From assembly GCA_910576995.1 (NCBI GenBank), contig CAJTLC010000005.1, forward strand, positions 69,357-133,356: a DNA stretch of 64,000 nucleotides, read 5' to 3'. The notes beneath the pieces are model-generated. The model ran no database searches. It saw only the letters and a list, made by a program, of their open reading frames with translations, and was not told the DNA's origin. The stretch's first letter is position 1; each line of letters opens with the position of its first letter. Shown piece by piece: positions 43,071 through 51,335 of the stretch. Made by a program: the position numbers and the translations under genes. Source of the DNA: an uncultured Ruminococcus sp. (GTDB lineage Bacteria; Bacillota; Clostridia; Oscillospirales; Ruminococcaceae).

Positions 43071-45371
43071 TCATATTCTGAAACGCTTATTGAGGAAAGT
43101 GGTCTCGAATTCGTTTACCGTCATAGGCTTTGCGAAATAATATCCCTGATAGATATCGCAGCCGTATTCTTCAAGGAATTTCACCTGATCGAGGGTTTCC
43201 ACGCCTTCGGTAATAACTTCCATTTCCAGTGATTTTGCAAGACCGATTATCATTTTCAGAATGACCTGACTTTTTTGCTGATGATCAGATTTTTTCAAAA
43301 ATCCCATATCTATCTTCAGAACGTCGGCTTCTATCTCTTTAAGCATATTCAGCGATGAATAGCCGCTTCCGAAATCGTCTATTTCAACGATAAATCCGCA
43401 GTTCCGCAGTTTTGCGATAAGTTCCAGCTGCGCTTGAGGATTATCCATGATAGCCGTTTCGGTTATTTCGAGATGAAGTCTTTTCGGAGATATATCGTAT
43501 TTATTTACAAGCTCTATCATCGTGTTGTAAACGTCGAGAAGATAAAAATCTTTTTGCGATATATTCACGGAAAGATAGCTTTCTGTAAAGCCCATTTCCG
43601 TCCAGCGTTTAAGCTGAATGCAGGCGTGTTCCCACATAAGTTTGTCAAGACGGCTGATAAGTCCCGTCTGCTCGAACAGCTTGATGAACTTATCGGGAGG
43701 TATCATGCCTTCTTTAGGATGAACCCAGCGAACAAGGGATTCGCCGCCCATGATATTGCCGTTTGAGGCGATCTGCGGCTGTATGTACGGCTGAAACTGA
43801 TCGTCGGCGATCGCCTTTTCAAATTCGCTTATAACTTTGTGTTCGTTGATAAAATTTTCACGGAGTTCGCTGTCATAATATGCAACGAAGCTGCGGTAAC
43901 TGTCCTTTATTTTTTTGATCGCCAGATTAGCGTGATCGCACATTACGGAAACGCGCAGCGAACGGTCTGTAACTTCATATACGCCGATATGGATATGAGT
44001 TTTGAAAGCGGCGGTTTCCAGAAACGAATCGACAGCGGAATAAGTTTCAAGCAATTCTTCCTCCGAAAACCTTGATTTCGGCATACAGATTGAAAATCTG
44101 TCTCCCGTAAGACGTCCGTAAATACAGTCGCTTCCGCCAAGCTGCGCAGTTATATCGGAGATCTTTTTAAGAAGCCTGTCGCCTGCCTCAACACCGAAAA
44201 CGTCGTTTACTATCTTGAAATTTTTCACGTCGGTGACAATAATATAATATCCGGTTTCAGTATCGTTATTCAGCCGGTCTCTTACGCATTCGCAGAAACA
44301 TTCCTTATTGTAAAGTCCAGTCAGCATATCATGCGTTGCTTTGTATTTTTCAGCGGTATATTTGATGTACTCTTCAGTCCTGTCGTGGATAAGGAAAAAG
44401 CAGCCAAGATATTTTACGGAACTGTCATAGATACGGTGATATTCAATTGTAAAATAGTGTTTCTGACCGTCGATACGCCTTTTGGTTTCCCAGACGTGAA
44501 CGGAAATATTCGGCTCGATATTTTCAATAAGCCATTTTCTGACCTGATTATCAAGAGTCTGAATATCTATATCGGCTTCGCAGAAATCACGCGCCGCTTT
44601 GTTTGCATGGACGATCTTGGAATCTATATCTATGCAGACGATGCCGTCTTTCATATTTGCGACTGTGAAGAACATAAGACGTTCCATAAGCCCGCGCGGA
44701 ACGTATATGAGCGAAAAATAAAAAATTAAAAATACAACGAGCGGATAAAGCATCAGCGAGTAGTCGAACTTCAGATCGAGACAGATATATATCGTTCCGA
44801 TAGCTGCGATTGCGGCAAGCGACAGGAAAACAGAACTGTATTTTATAACATATGCTTTTGGAGCGATGATCATTCGTCTTAGCAGCATTGCAAGTATAGC
44901 AATAATGATTAACGTAGTCAGCGCCGCATGATAATAATATGACGGCATCATATGGGAAGAACGATAGAATACCGATCCGAATTTGTCATAATACGGCTCA
45001 ACCTTGAATAGGAAGCTGAAAAACGGATTGATCAGCATCATAACGGCGTCTATGGCAGCGGCGATGTAAATCAGCCTTTTAAATTTTCCCAATGATCTTG
45101 TAATGCCCATATATCTCCTGATGAATAATAATAGGCATAATGCGGTACAGGTTTCGCAGATATTATAGAGTCCGAATAAAATAAGCGCCGTTCTTTCATT
45201 TTGAGCAAGCATTGCCGCAGCATTCAGCGCAGGAACTCCCGCGGCGCAGATAAGCGCCTTTCTTTCATAAATTTCCAATGGATCTTCGCGCAGTTTCAAT
45301 ATACCATAGATCGCGCAGCAGAGCGTAAAAGCCGAACCGGCAAACATGATCGCTACCATTAACCATATCAT
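43071..45371 (-). CDS. Cyclic-di-GMP phosphodiesterase: membrane sensor, PAS-like, degenerate GGDEF, EAL
   Basis: About 767 residues. Seven or eight hydrophobic segments fill residues 1-235, followed by a PAS-like region (about 240-345), a GGDEF domain (about 350-510) and an EAL domain (about 525-765). The GGDEF signature reads LTGDRF, so cyclase activity is unlikely. The EAL domain keeps ESLVRW, LSVNIS, LEITETAI, EIDDFGSGYSSL, KIDMGF and ITEGVE, so c-di-GMP hydrolysis is likely. I use ATG 45371 because AAGGG is 8 bases upstream; GTG 45380 and ATG 45377 are too close to it. No c-di-GMP riboswitch was recognised in the window. Confidence 0.88.
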   Translation of the reverse strand: MIWLMVAIMFAGSAFTLCCAIYGILKLREDPLEIYERKALICAAGVPALNAAAMLAQNERTALILFGLYNICETCTALCLLLFIRRYMGITRSLGKFKRLIYIAAAIDAVMMLINPFFSFLFKVEPYYDKFGSVFYRSSHMMPSYYYHAALTTLIIIAILAMLLRRMIIAPKAYVIKYSSVFLSLAAIAAIGTIYICLDLKFDYSLMLYPLVVFLIFYFSLIYVPRGLMERLMFFTVANMKDGIVCIDIDSKIVHANKAARDFCEADIDIQTLDNQVRKWLIENIEPNISVHVWETKRRIDGQKHYFTIEYHRIYDSSVKYLGCFFLIHDRTEEYIKYTAEKYKATHDMLTGLYNKECFCECVRDRLNNDTETGYYIIVTDVKNFKIVNDVFGVEAGDRLLKKISDITAQLGGSDCIYGRLTGDRFSICMPKSRFSEEELLETYSAVDSFLETAAFKTHIHIGVYEVTDRSLRVSVMCDHANLAIKKIKDSYRSFVAYYDSELRENFINEHKVISEFEKAIADDQFQPYIQPQIASNGNIMGGESLVRWVHPKEGMIPPDKFIKLFEQTGLISRLDKLMWEHACIQLKRWTEMGFTESYLSVNISQKDFYLLDVYNTMIELVNKYDISPKRLHLEITETAIMDNPQAQLELIAKLRNCGFIVEIDDFGSGYSSLNMLKEIEADVLKIDMGFLKKSDHQQKSQVILKMIIGLAKSLEMEVITEGVETLDQVKFLEEYGCDIYQGYYFAKPMTVNEFETTFLNKRFRI

Positions 45372-45705
45372 AAACATCACCCTTAAAGGTCAAATTTTCT
45401 TCCTTCATTTTTAATCTAACTATTCATCATGATTTTAGCATAATTCGGAAAAAAAGTCAAGTGCATCATACAAAGTTTTAGAACCTGTCTTCACAAGGTT
45501 TGTGTGCGGATTTTCGAGCATAATTTTGCCGAGTGCAAGGAAAAAATTCGCAGGCATACTGACGTATGACAAGGATTTTTGACGCAGCAATCGGCAAAAT
45601 TTGCCGAAAAGACGTGCGCTACAGCTTGTGAAGACAGGTTCTTATACGTCGGATACCTGCATATTTATTATAAAGGCGCATATGAATTAGTTAGGAGGTG
45701 CGGAC
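45372..45705. other. Divergent intergenic space
   Basis: Most of it is the palindrome at 45478-45645. No clear promoter was found on either side; AGGAGGTG at about 45693 serves the gene at 45706. Confidence 0.5.
45478..45645. repeat. MITE-like palindrome, copy 5 (CTTCACAAG arm type)
   Basis: Ends TTAGAACCTGTCTTCACAAG and the complement CTTGTGAAGACAGGTTCTTA, 18 perfect bases. Interior nearly identical to 58809-58998 but about 20 bases shorter in the centre, lacking the GCACTACGGG segment. The whole element is a nested palindrome. Confidence 0.88.
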
Positions 45706-46038
45706 ATGAACGAAAATATTGTTTTGGAAAAAGATTATGCCGTAGGAGAAGGGATCGCCGAAGAAATGGAAGAGGAGGCAATAATTTCCGACGAAGATAA
45801 TACTGAAAAGCTGTATGAGGAGGATTTCCGCAGGCGGCGTGAAGGACGAGCAGACGATATCGTATCCATGCAGGCCGTGCTGTGTCTGATAATTGCGGCG
45901 GGACTTGTTGTGCTAAATATCGTCCGGCCCGAAACTGCGGAAGAACTGATCGGATTTCTGCGAAAAATTTCAGCCGTTGACAAAAATATTATTCCGAATC
46001 CCGTCGATCATATAATTGAATTTATCAAAAACAGATGA
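45706..46038 (+). CDS. Small acidic membrane protein, partner candidate of the M50 peptidase
   Basis: 110 residues: a strongly acidic N-terminus (Glu/Asp-rich, about 1-48), a basic patch FRRRREGR, one membrane helix (about 54-73, AVLCLIIAAGLVVLNIV), and a short C-terminal tail. No known family is recognised. AGGAGGTG is well placed before the ATG. Its stop overlaps the next start (ATGA), which implies coupled synthesis with the M50 peptidase. SpoIVFA-like regulators sit in the same position in spore formers, but no sequence similarity can be claimed. Confidence 0.75.
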   Translation: MNENIVLEKDYAVGEGIAEEMEEEAIISDEDNTEKLYEEDFRRRREGRADDIVSMQAVLCLIIAAGLVVLNIVRPETAEELIGFLRKISAVDKNIIPNPVDHIIEFIKNR

Positions 46039-46526
46039 CAAAAATAAAGATCAGGTATTCGTTTCTGGTATTCAACGCGCTGCTTTTTCTTTTGCGCGAC
46101 GGTCGTCTGATATCAGCGTTTTACATATCGTGTATAGTCCATGAGATCGGTCATATTCTTGCTTTAAAGCTTTTGGGCGGCGAACTTCGTTCCGTTGAAC
46201 TCAGTTGTTTCGGAATTAAAATGACCGCTTCGCCATGCAGAAATATAAAAGAGGGGATAGCCGTGCTGATGTGCGGACCTGCCGTTAATCTGCTTATCTT
46301 CGCAATTCTTCGTATTTTCGGCATAAACGGTTATATTTGCGCGTTTAATCTTGCAGAGGGAATTTTCAATCTGCTGCCGTTTAGTTTTCTTGACGGAGGC
46401 GCGACTATCGAACTGCTTGCGGAGGGCAGCGTTCATGAAAGAGCCATAAGGCTTGTTATGACGTTTGTGAAAATTCTGTTTATAATTTTAATAATTATCT
46501 TATGTGAATACGCTCTAATTCATTAA
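46035..46526 (+). CDS. Site-2-type (M50) membrane metalloprotease, SpoIVFB-like
   Basis: 163 residues with four or so membrane helices. It carries the zinc motif HEIGH (about residue 36) inside a helix and the second metal-ligand motif NLLPFSFLDGG near residue 115. It is a compact intramembrane protease of the SpoIVFB/S2P class; the substrate is unknown. The start overlaps the preceding stop. The last residues, CEYALIH, are read from TTATGTGAATACGCTCTAA, which is the end sequence of the palindromic repeat family, so the original C-terminus was probably replaced. Confidence 0.82.
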   Translation: MTKIKIRYSFLVFNALLFLLRDGRLISAFYISCIVHEIGHILALKLLGGELRSVELSCFGIKMTASPCRNIKEGIAVLMCGPAVNLLIFAILRIFGINGYICAFNLAEGIFNLLPFSFLDGGATIELLAEGSVHERAIRLVMTFVKILFIILIIILCEYALIH

Positions 46527-46686
46527 GATCCTGTTCACATAGGAAATTGTGCACATTTATTTTATATGAATACGCTCTAAAGCATATTTTTACCGAAAAT
46601 AAGCAGTGTTCCAAATCTTTGATTTGGCTGACAATGCTATATGCAGAGCTGACGTGCGGAATTTCTTATGTGGACAGGGTCTAAAA
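46526..46686. repeat. MITE-like palindrome, copy 6 (CACATAGG arm type), with adjacent solo ends
   Basis: AGATCCTGTTCACATAGGAA pairs with TTCTTATGTGGACAGGGTCT. A second end-like unit, TATATGAATACGCTCTAAAG, sits inside at 46562-46581, and another, TATGTGAATACGCTCTAA, just outside at 46501-46518, suggesting nested insertions. Confidence 0.7.
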
Positions 46687-46702
46687 TCAATAGTATACGA
46701 AA

Positions 46703-46734
46703 AAAGGAGACATGATTGCAGATCATGCCTCCTT
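46703..46734. terminator. Hairpin, possible bidirectional terminator
   Basis: AAGGAGACATGAT and ATCATGCCTCCTT form a stem with one mismatch, flanked by A6 on the left and a weak T-tract on the right. It could end the M50 transcript or the flotillin transcript. Confidence 0.5.
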
Positions 46735-46912
46735 ATAGCAATTCCACTTTAGATAAAGAAGAGTTCGCTGATAAAAATTTCTCATAGCTGCGTTGTCGTC
46801 GTCACCGGGCGTCAGCCCGCCTGCGGATTCACTCCTAGCATCCGGCAATTTCTGTGCATTTTTCCGAACATAGCTATTTTTCAAACAAGCCCTAAAGTGA
46901 AATTGCTGTAGA
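46734..46912. repeat. Palindromic element with ATAGCAATTCCACTTTA ends
   Basis: Left ATAGCAATTCCACTTTA and right TAAAGTGAAATTGCTGTA form the ends. The centre is GC-rich (GTCACCGGGCGTCAGCCCGC). Its right part contains TTTTTCAAACAAGCCCT, found also near 32130-32149. It stops 3 bases before the flotillin stop codon. Confidence 0.7.
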
Positions 46913-46914
46913 TA

Positions 46915-48381
46915 TTATACTTCTTCGAAATTATCAGGTACAGCCGTTTCCGAAACAGGCGTTTCCTGACTTTTTAAACCTCCCAGAAATCCTGCGAGAA
47001 CGGATTTGATATCAACGCCTGTCGCCTCCGAAAGTCCGTCGGTTATCTTGGCTGTCGAACTTATAATATCGCCCACCATCCTGCTTGAATTTCCGTCGCC
47101 GTACATGGTTATGCGGTCAACGTTTTCAAGGGGAGCGGCGGCATTTTTAACGATATCGGGGAGCGCCTTGAAATACATTTCAAGAACAGCCGCTTCTCCG
47201 TATTTCTTCATTGCTTCCGCCTTGGCATTGATACCCTCGGCTTCGGCAAGACTTTTAGCGCGTATTGCGTCGGCTTCTGCCTGACCTACGGCTGCAATAC
47301 CTTCCGCCTCCTGCATTCTGGCGAATTTCTGAGCTTCCGCTTCAGCTTTCTGAGCTTCCGCCTCCTGTTCGCGCTGGAAACGATCGGCTTCGGCTTCCTT
47401 TTTTAGCTGATAGAGTTTCGCGTCGGACAATTGCTGAACTCTGTACTTATCGGCTTCGGCTTTCTTCTTGATGTCGGCGTCGAGAGCCTTTTCCATAACT
47501 TCGGCTTCTTTTGTTTTCAATTCAACGTCCTTTTCAGACGCGGCGATATCGGCGTTATACTTCGATACCTCGATAGAGCGGCGCTGTTCTTCGCGCTGTA
47601 TCTCATAAGCGGCGTCGGCGATAGCAAGCTGTGTATCGGCTTCTTTTTTCAGTTCCGCCTGACGGATAGCAAGCTGATTATTTTTCTGCGCAATTTCCGT
47701 TTCAGCGAGAACCTTGGCGTCGTTTGCTTCTTTCTTAGCCTGCGCCTTTGCTATCTCTATTTCCTTTTCGGATTCTGCCCTTGCAATAGCGGCTTTTTTC
47801 TGAATTTTTGTGGTATTGTCGATACCGAGATTTTCAATAAGATTCTGATCGTCGGTAAAATTCTGCACATTGAACGAAACTATCTCCAGTCCCATTCTGT
47901 TGAGGTCGGGAGCGGCGTTTTCCTGAACCTTTTCTGCAAAAGCCTTACGGTCGTTTACCATCGCTTCGAGAGTCATCTGTCCGACGATCTCACGCATATT
48001 TCCCTCAAGAACTTCTCGTGCAACTTTCGCGATATAGCCCGTTTCCTTGTTGAGGAAGTTTTCCGCGCCGAGTTTAATAAGTATCGGATCGCTGCTTACT
48101 TTTACATTAACGTTGGCGTCAACGTTGATGTTGATGTAATCTGCTGTAGGCACTGCGCTTGAAGTTTTAACGTCAACGGCGATAAGCTGGAGTTTCAGTT
48201 TATCCACGCGCTCGAAGAACGGGATGCGGATACTTGCTTTGCCTATTATTATCTTTCGGCGCAAACCGGAAATAATGAACGCCATATCGGGCGGAGCTTT
48301 GATGTAACCGGTTGCAAGAATGATGATCAGCAAAAGCGCTGCGGCTGCGATCATAATAATGGGAAGAGTGATGAACTCCAT
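46915..48381 (-). CDS. floT: Flotillin-like SPFH-domain protein
   Basis: Scaffold protein of membrane microdomains. The 488 residues start with a membrane-inserting hydrophobic hairpin (about 3-28), then an SPFH/PHB domain (about 30-190, PFFERVDKLKLQLIAVDVKT), followed by a long Ala/Glu/Lys-rich coiled coil (about 190-410) with EAEAQK-type repeats. The ATG at 48381 has AGGAGG 8 bases upstream; the frame to 48417 extends into the leader. A perfect promoter at 48638-48666 gives a ~250-base leader containing a palindromic element. Confidence 0.92.
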   Translation of the reverse strand: MEFITLPIIMIAAAALLLIIILATGYIKAPPDMAFIISGLRRKIIIGKASIRIPFFERVDKLKLQLIAVDVKTSSAVPTADYININVDANVNVKVSSDPILIKLGAENFLNKETGYIAKVAREVLEGNMREIVGQMTLEAMVNDRKAFAEKVQENAAPDLNRMGLEIVSFNVQNFTDDQNLIENLGIDNTTKIQKKAAIARAESEKEIEIAKAQAKKEANDAKVLAETEIAQKNNQLAIRQAELKKEADTQLAIADAAYEIQREEQRRSIEVSKYNADIAASEKDVELKTKEAEVMEKALDADIKKKAEADKYRVQQLSDAKLYQLKKEAEADRFQREQEAEAQKAEAEAQKFARMQEAEGIAAVGQAEADAIRAKSLAEAEGINAKAEAMKKYGEAAVLEMYFKALPDIVKNAAAPLENVDRITMYGDGNSSRMVGDIISSTAKITDGLSEATGVDIKSVLAGFLGGLKSQETPVSETAVPDNFEEV

Positions 48382-48403
48382 AATGATACCTCCTGTAGTA
48401 TAT

Positions 48404-48565
48404 GTATAGTCAGACAACTTGAAAAGCGATGAAAAGTAAACGAATGAAAATGCATCACAGCAAGGCAGGTGACACAGGCGTGCTGTCGAACGGCAAGGAC
48501 GACAACGAAGCGGTGGCGCATTTTCATCGTTTCACTTCATTGCTTTTCAAGTTGTTTGACTATAT
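48404..48565. repeat. Palindromic element with AGTCAGACAACTTGAAAAGC ends, in the flotillin leader
   Basis: ATAGTCAGACAACTTGAAAA and TTTTCAAGTTGTTTGACTAT pair with one mismatch; next inside, GATGAAAA and TTTTCATC also pair. Interior GAACGGCAAGGACGACAACG resembles the centre of the 46734-46912 element. Confidence 0.8.
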
Positions 48566-48917
48566 TATATTGCTTTTTAATATCGACTGTAACAGCTGCG
48601 TATCTGCCGGCTGATGTACGCCGCTGACTGTAATGTCATTATAGCTTATTGTCTTTTTTTTGTCAATATGGCTGTTTTTGCAATTATATATTTTTGCTTA
48701 TATCGGCGTATCAAAGGGAATATGTTTATCAGAACTCATAAATAGTGCATAGGTACATTGTACAAGTTCGAACGAACGCGAAATAAGGTTGTATGGCTTG
48801 CTCATTAGCGGTTTGCAGTGCAGTTTATAACTATATTGCTATATATAAAAATCATGTTATTATTCCGACAAAATATGCGCTTTCTATGTGTTATAATAAA
48901 CTCCGAGGTGGTAGATT
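48566..48917. other. Divergent region between flotillin and the SpoIIE-like gene
   Basis: It holds the flotillin promoter, a TATAAT (48892-48897) just before the SpoIIE-like gene without a clear -35, and an unassigned stretch 48720-48840. No gene is seen. Confidence 0.5.
48638..48666 (-). promoter_or_regulatory. Flotillin promoter
   Basis: Minus strand TTGACA (48666-48661), 17-base spacer, TATAAT (48643-48638), both perfect. Confidence 0.88.
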
Positions 48918-51092
48918 ATGTTAAAAAGAGCAGGACGTTTTGCGGTATTCAAACCAATGATTGGAATATTATTATCGGCGACCGGAGGATTCGTTTTGTC
49001 GGGATCAAGCATAGGAGGAGTAGCTTCTTTTGCCGATATTTCGCTGTGCGGGGCATTTCCGCTTCCTTATTCGGCGGCGGCATTTATCGGGGCTGTAATG
49101 CGGTGCATAGTTTCCGATTCCGTGGGTAAAAGTATTGTGAAATTAGCGGCGATGATGATCATAATATCGGTAAAAATGTTTACGGAACGCGGAAATTCGC
49201 CCGCGCCCTGCGGCATAATTACGGCTGTATCCGTCTGCATATCCGGAGCGGCAGTTTCGGTTCTTATAGGAGAGTTTTCCGAAAAACTTCTGTTTTACGC
49301 CTTTTACGGGGCGATTGGAGGTTTTACCGCTTCATCGCTGAATCGGCTTGCCGCAAGTTTCGGGTCAAAAAAGGTCATCGACCTGAGCGGCGCGTCGGGC
49401 TGCGCATATGGGATAGTATATATCGTATTCACGGCTTCTTTGTGTTCGATAAGACTGGACGCGGTGAATCTCGGAATAATTTCGGGAACGGCGTTCACTC
49501 TGGGAGCGGCGTTTTTCTACCGCAGTCTCGGCGGCATTGTAGTGGGGGCGCTGTCCGCTGCGGGAGCGTTGTTTGCGTCGGCTGAACTCGGCACAACTGC
49601 CGCAATGCTGCCTCTTGCGGGCTTTCTTGCGGGATTCCTCAGCCACAGACGAATCGTATTTTCGGCTGTTTTTTTTGCGCTTTCATGCTTTATGCTGTGC
49701 GTACTCACGGGTTCGGCTGCGGAAATGCAGATGACTCTAAGTATTATATGCGGAGTTTCTCTGTTTGTTGTCGCCGCTCCTCATTATTCAGATAAATGGG
49801 TATCCGCTTCAGAATCGGCAGGCAGTGGTCAGACTGATATAGATGCGGAAAAAAGAAATTTTTTGTCTGATATTATCGAGGCTGTAAGACTTGATTCGGG
49901 CAGGATAGCGGCTGCTCTTGCTACTGTACATAAACATGACTGCTCGGATAAAGACAGGGTGAAGAAAATATGCGGCGACTGCTACAGACGGAGCATATGC
50001 CGTCTGGACTGCGAATCTGCCGAAGAGATAATACCGATACTGCCCGAAGACTGCGCTAACAGGCAGAAAATTGCGGAAGAACTCGAAAAAAATATGCGTG
50101 GCAGGATAGCCGATCAGCTTATGAAACTGAGATTTTCCGACGACCGTGAACTTTTGAATGAACAATTGAAGATAATGGGTGAACTCGTGCGGTGTTCGGA
50201 GGAAAAAAACGATATCCGATATTCTGCGTCAAAAAGCCGCGCAGTATTTGAGTATCTGAGCGATCATGGAATTAAGCCGCTGCGTGTTGAAGCGTACTAT
50301 AATTCGGCAAACCGTCTTATTGCTGAAATCTATTTTGAGATCAGCGAAATTCCGGAAAGTCCGGAGAGAATATGCGATCTTGCGTCCGATTGTCTTGACG
50401 TGCGGCTGATGTCGTCTCCGAAAGTGAATTCCGCGAAAGAAATGCGAGTGAGTCTTTACGAACCGCCTGCTTACAATACGGAAATCTTTTCCGCAGGCTC
50501 GCGGGCAGGGGAGGTCAGCGGCGACAGCACCGCCGTATTTTCGGACGGCGAAGGCGTGAAATACATCGTGCTTTCTGACGGAATGGGAACGGGAAAAAAT
50601 GCGGCGGTCGATTCTCATATGGTTATCGGAATGTTTCGTAAGCTTATCTGCGGCGGCATGGAATTTTCGTCGGCGGTTCGGCTGATTAATTCCGTAATGG
50701 TTACAAAGTCGCGCGAAGAATCGTTCGCTACGTTTGATTCTGTCAGGCTCGACCTTGACAAATGCGTCATGACGTCGATAAAATCGGGAGCGGCGTCAAC
50801 TATAATAAAGAAAAACGGCGACGTTATAAAAATATCTGCGCCTACTTTCCCCATAGGGATAACAGGTCAGGCGGAAATCTATACTGCTCAGTACGATTTT
50901 GACGCGGACGATATGATAATAATGTTTTCCGACGGAATAGGCGAAAATGCGCATTTATTCATAAAGGAACTTCTTCTCGGCAGCAGCGACATCAAAGAAA
51001 TAGTTCGTTCGATAGCGAAAAAAGCGGCGGTATTCAATCCCTCTGTGCGTCCCGACGACGTTACAGTAATAGGAATAAAGATAGTTCGCTGA
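48918..51092 (+). CDS. spoIIE: SpoIIE-like serine phosphatase with multi-pass membrane domain
   Basis: 724 residues: about ten membrane segments (15-285), a central cytoplasmic region (about 290-500) with four clustered Cys in CGDCYRRSICRLDC, and a PP2C/SpoIIE phosphatase (about 510-720) with VLSDGMGTGKNAA, SGAASTIIKKNGD and MFSDGIGEN holding the metal-binding Asp residues. SpoIIE dephosphorylates SpoIIAA in spore formers and also binds FtsZ. Whether this organism sporulates cannot be told from the window; no SpoIIAA/AB/sigma-F genes are present here. CGAGGTGG precedes the ATG. Monocistronic. Confidence 0.88.
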   Translation: MLKRAGRFAVFKPMIGILLSATGGFVLSGSSIGGVASFADISLCGAFPLPYSAAAFIGAVMRCIVSDSVGKSIVKLAAMMIIISVKMFTERGNSPAPCGIITAVSVCISGAAVSVLIGEFSEKLLFYAFYGAIGGFTASSLNRLAASFGSKKVIDLSGASGCAYGIVYIVFTASLCSIRLDAVNLGIISGTAFTLGAAFFYRSLGGIVVGALSAAGALFASAELGTTAAMLPLAGFLAGFLSHRRIVFSAVFFALSCFMLCVLTGSAAEMQMTLSIICGVSLFVVAAPHYSDKWVSASESAGSGQTDIDAEKRNFLSDIIEAVRLDSGRIAAALATVHKHDCSDKDRVKKICGDCYRRSICRLDCESAEEIIPILPEDCANRQKIAEELEKNMRGRIADQLMKLRFSDDRELLNEQLKIMGELVRCSEEKNDIRYSASKSRAVFEYLSDHGIKPLRVEAYYNSANRLIAEIYFEISEIPESPERICDLASDCLDVRLMSSPKVNSAKEMRVSLYEPPAYNTEIFSAGSRAGEVSGDSTAVFSDGEGVKYIVLSDGMGTGKNAAVDSHMVIGMFRKLICGGMEFSSAVRLINSVMVTKSREESFATFDSVRLDLDKCVMTSIKSGAASTIIKKNGDVIKISAPTFPIGITGQAEIYTAQYDFDADDMIIMFSDGIGENAHLFIKELLLGSSDIKEIVRSIAKKAAVFNPSVRPDDVTVIGIKIVR

Positions 51093-51257
51093 GAACTTGT
51101 ATTCGTAGAATAAGCTGCACGCCATTTCTCTGATTCAATTATGTTTGTGTGTACAAATAAAGAGTGAAGTTATATGGCATATTATGGCAAAACGCACAAA
51201 AATCACAACTAATATTTATGGTATTGTCTGAATTTTTGTGCAATTTTGCAAAAAAGC

Positions 51258-51286
51258 TTGAATATTTTTGCATATTCTGGTAAAAT
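51258..51286 (+). promoter_or_regulatory. Promoter of the glycogen operon
   Basis: TTGAAT (51258-51263), 17-base spacer, TAAAAT (51281-51286). Transcription would start near 51292, about 45 bases before glgB. Confidence 0.7.
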
Positions 51287-51288
51287 AA

Positions 51289-51315
51289 CTATAGGTAATA
51301 CTGCTATAGGTGATA
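51289..51315 (+). promoter_or_regulatory. Direct repeat at the glg transcription start
   Basis: CTATAGGTAATA (51289-51300) and CTATAGGTGATA (51304-51315) differ by one base and are spaced 15 bases start to start, covering the expected +1 region. A regulator site is possible. Confidence 0.4.
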
Positions 51316-51335
51316 TAGCAAGGGGGGCTGTTTTA

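Noticed and set aside
47200..47500. Dense repeat pattern within the flotillin gene
   Set aside because: It reflects the Ala/Glu/Lys coiled coil codons, not a DNA repeat or CRISPR array. No CRISPR array was seen anywhere in the window.
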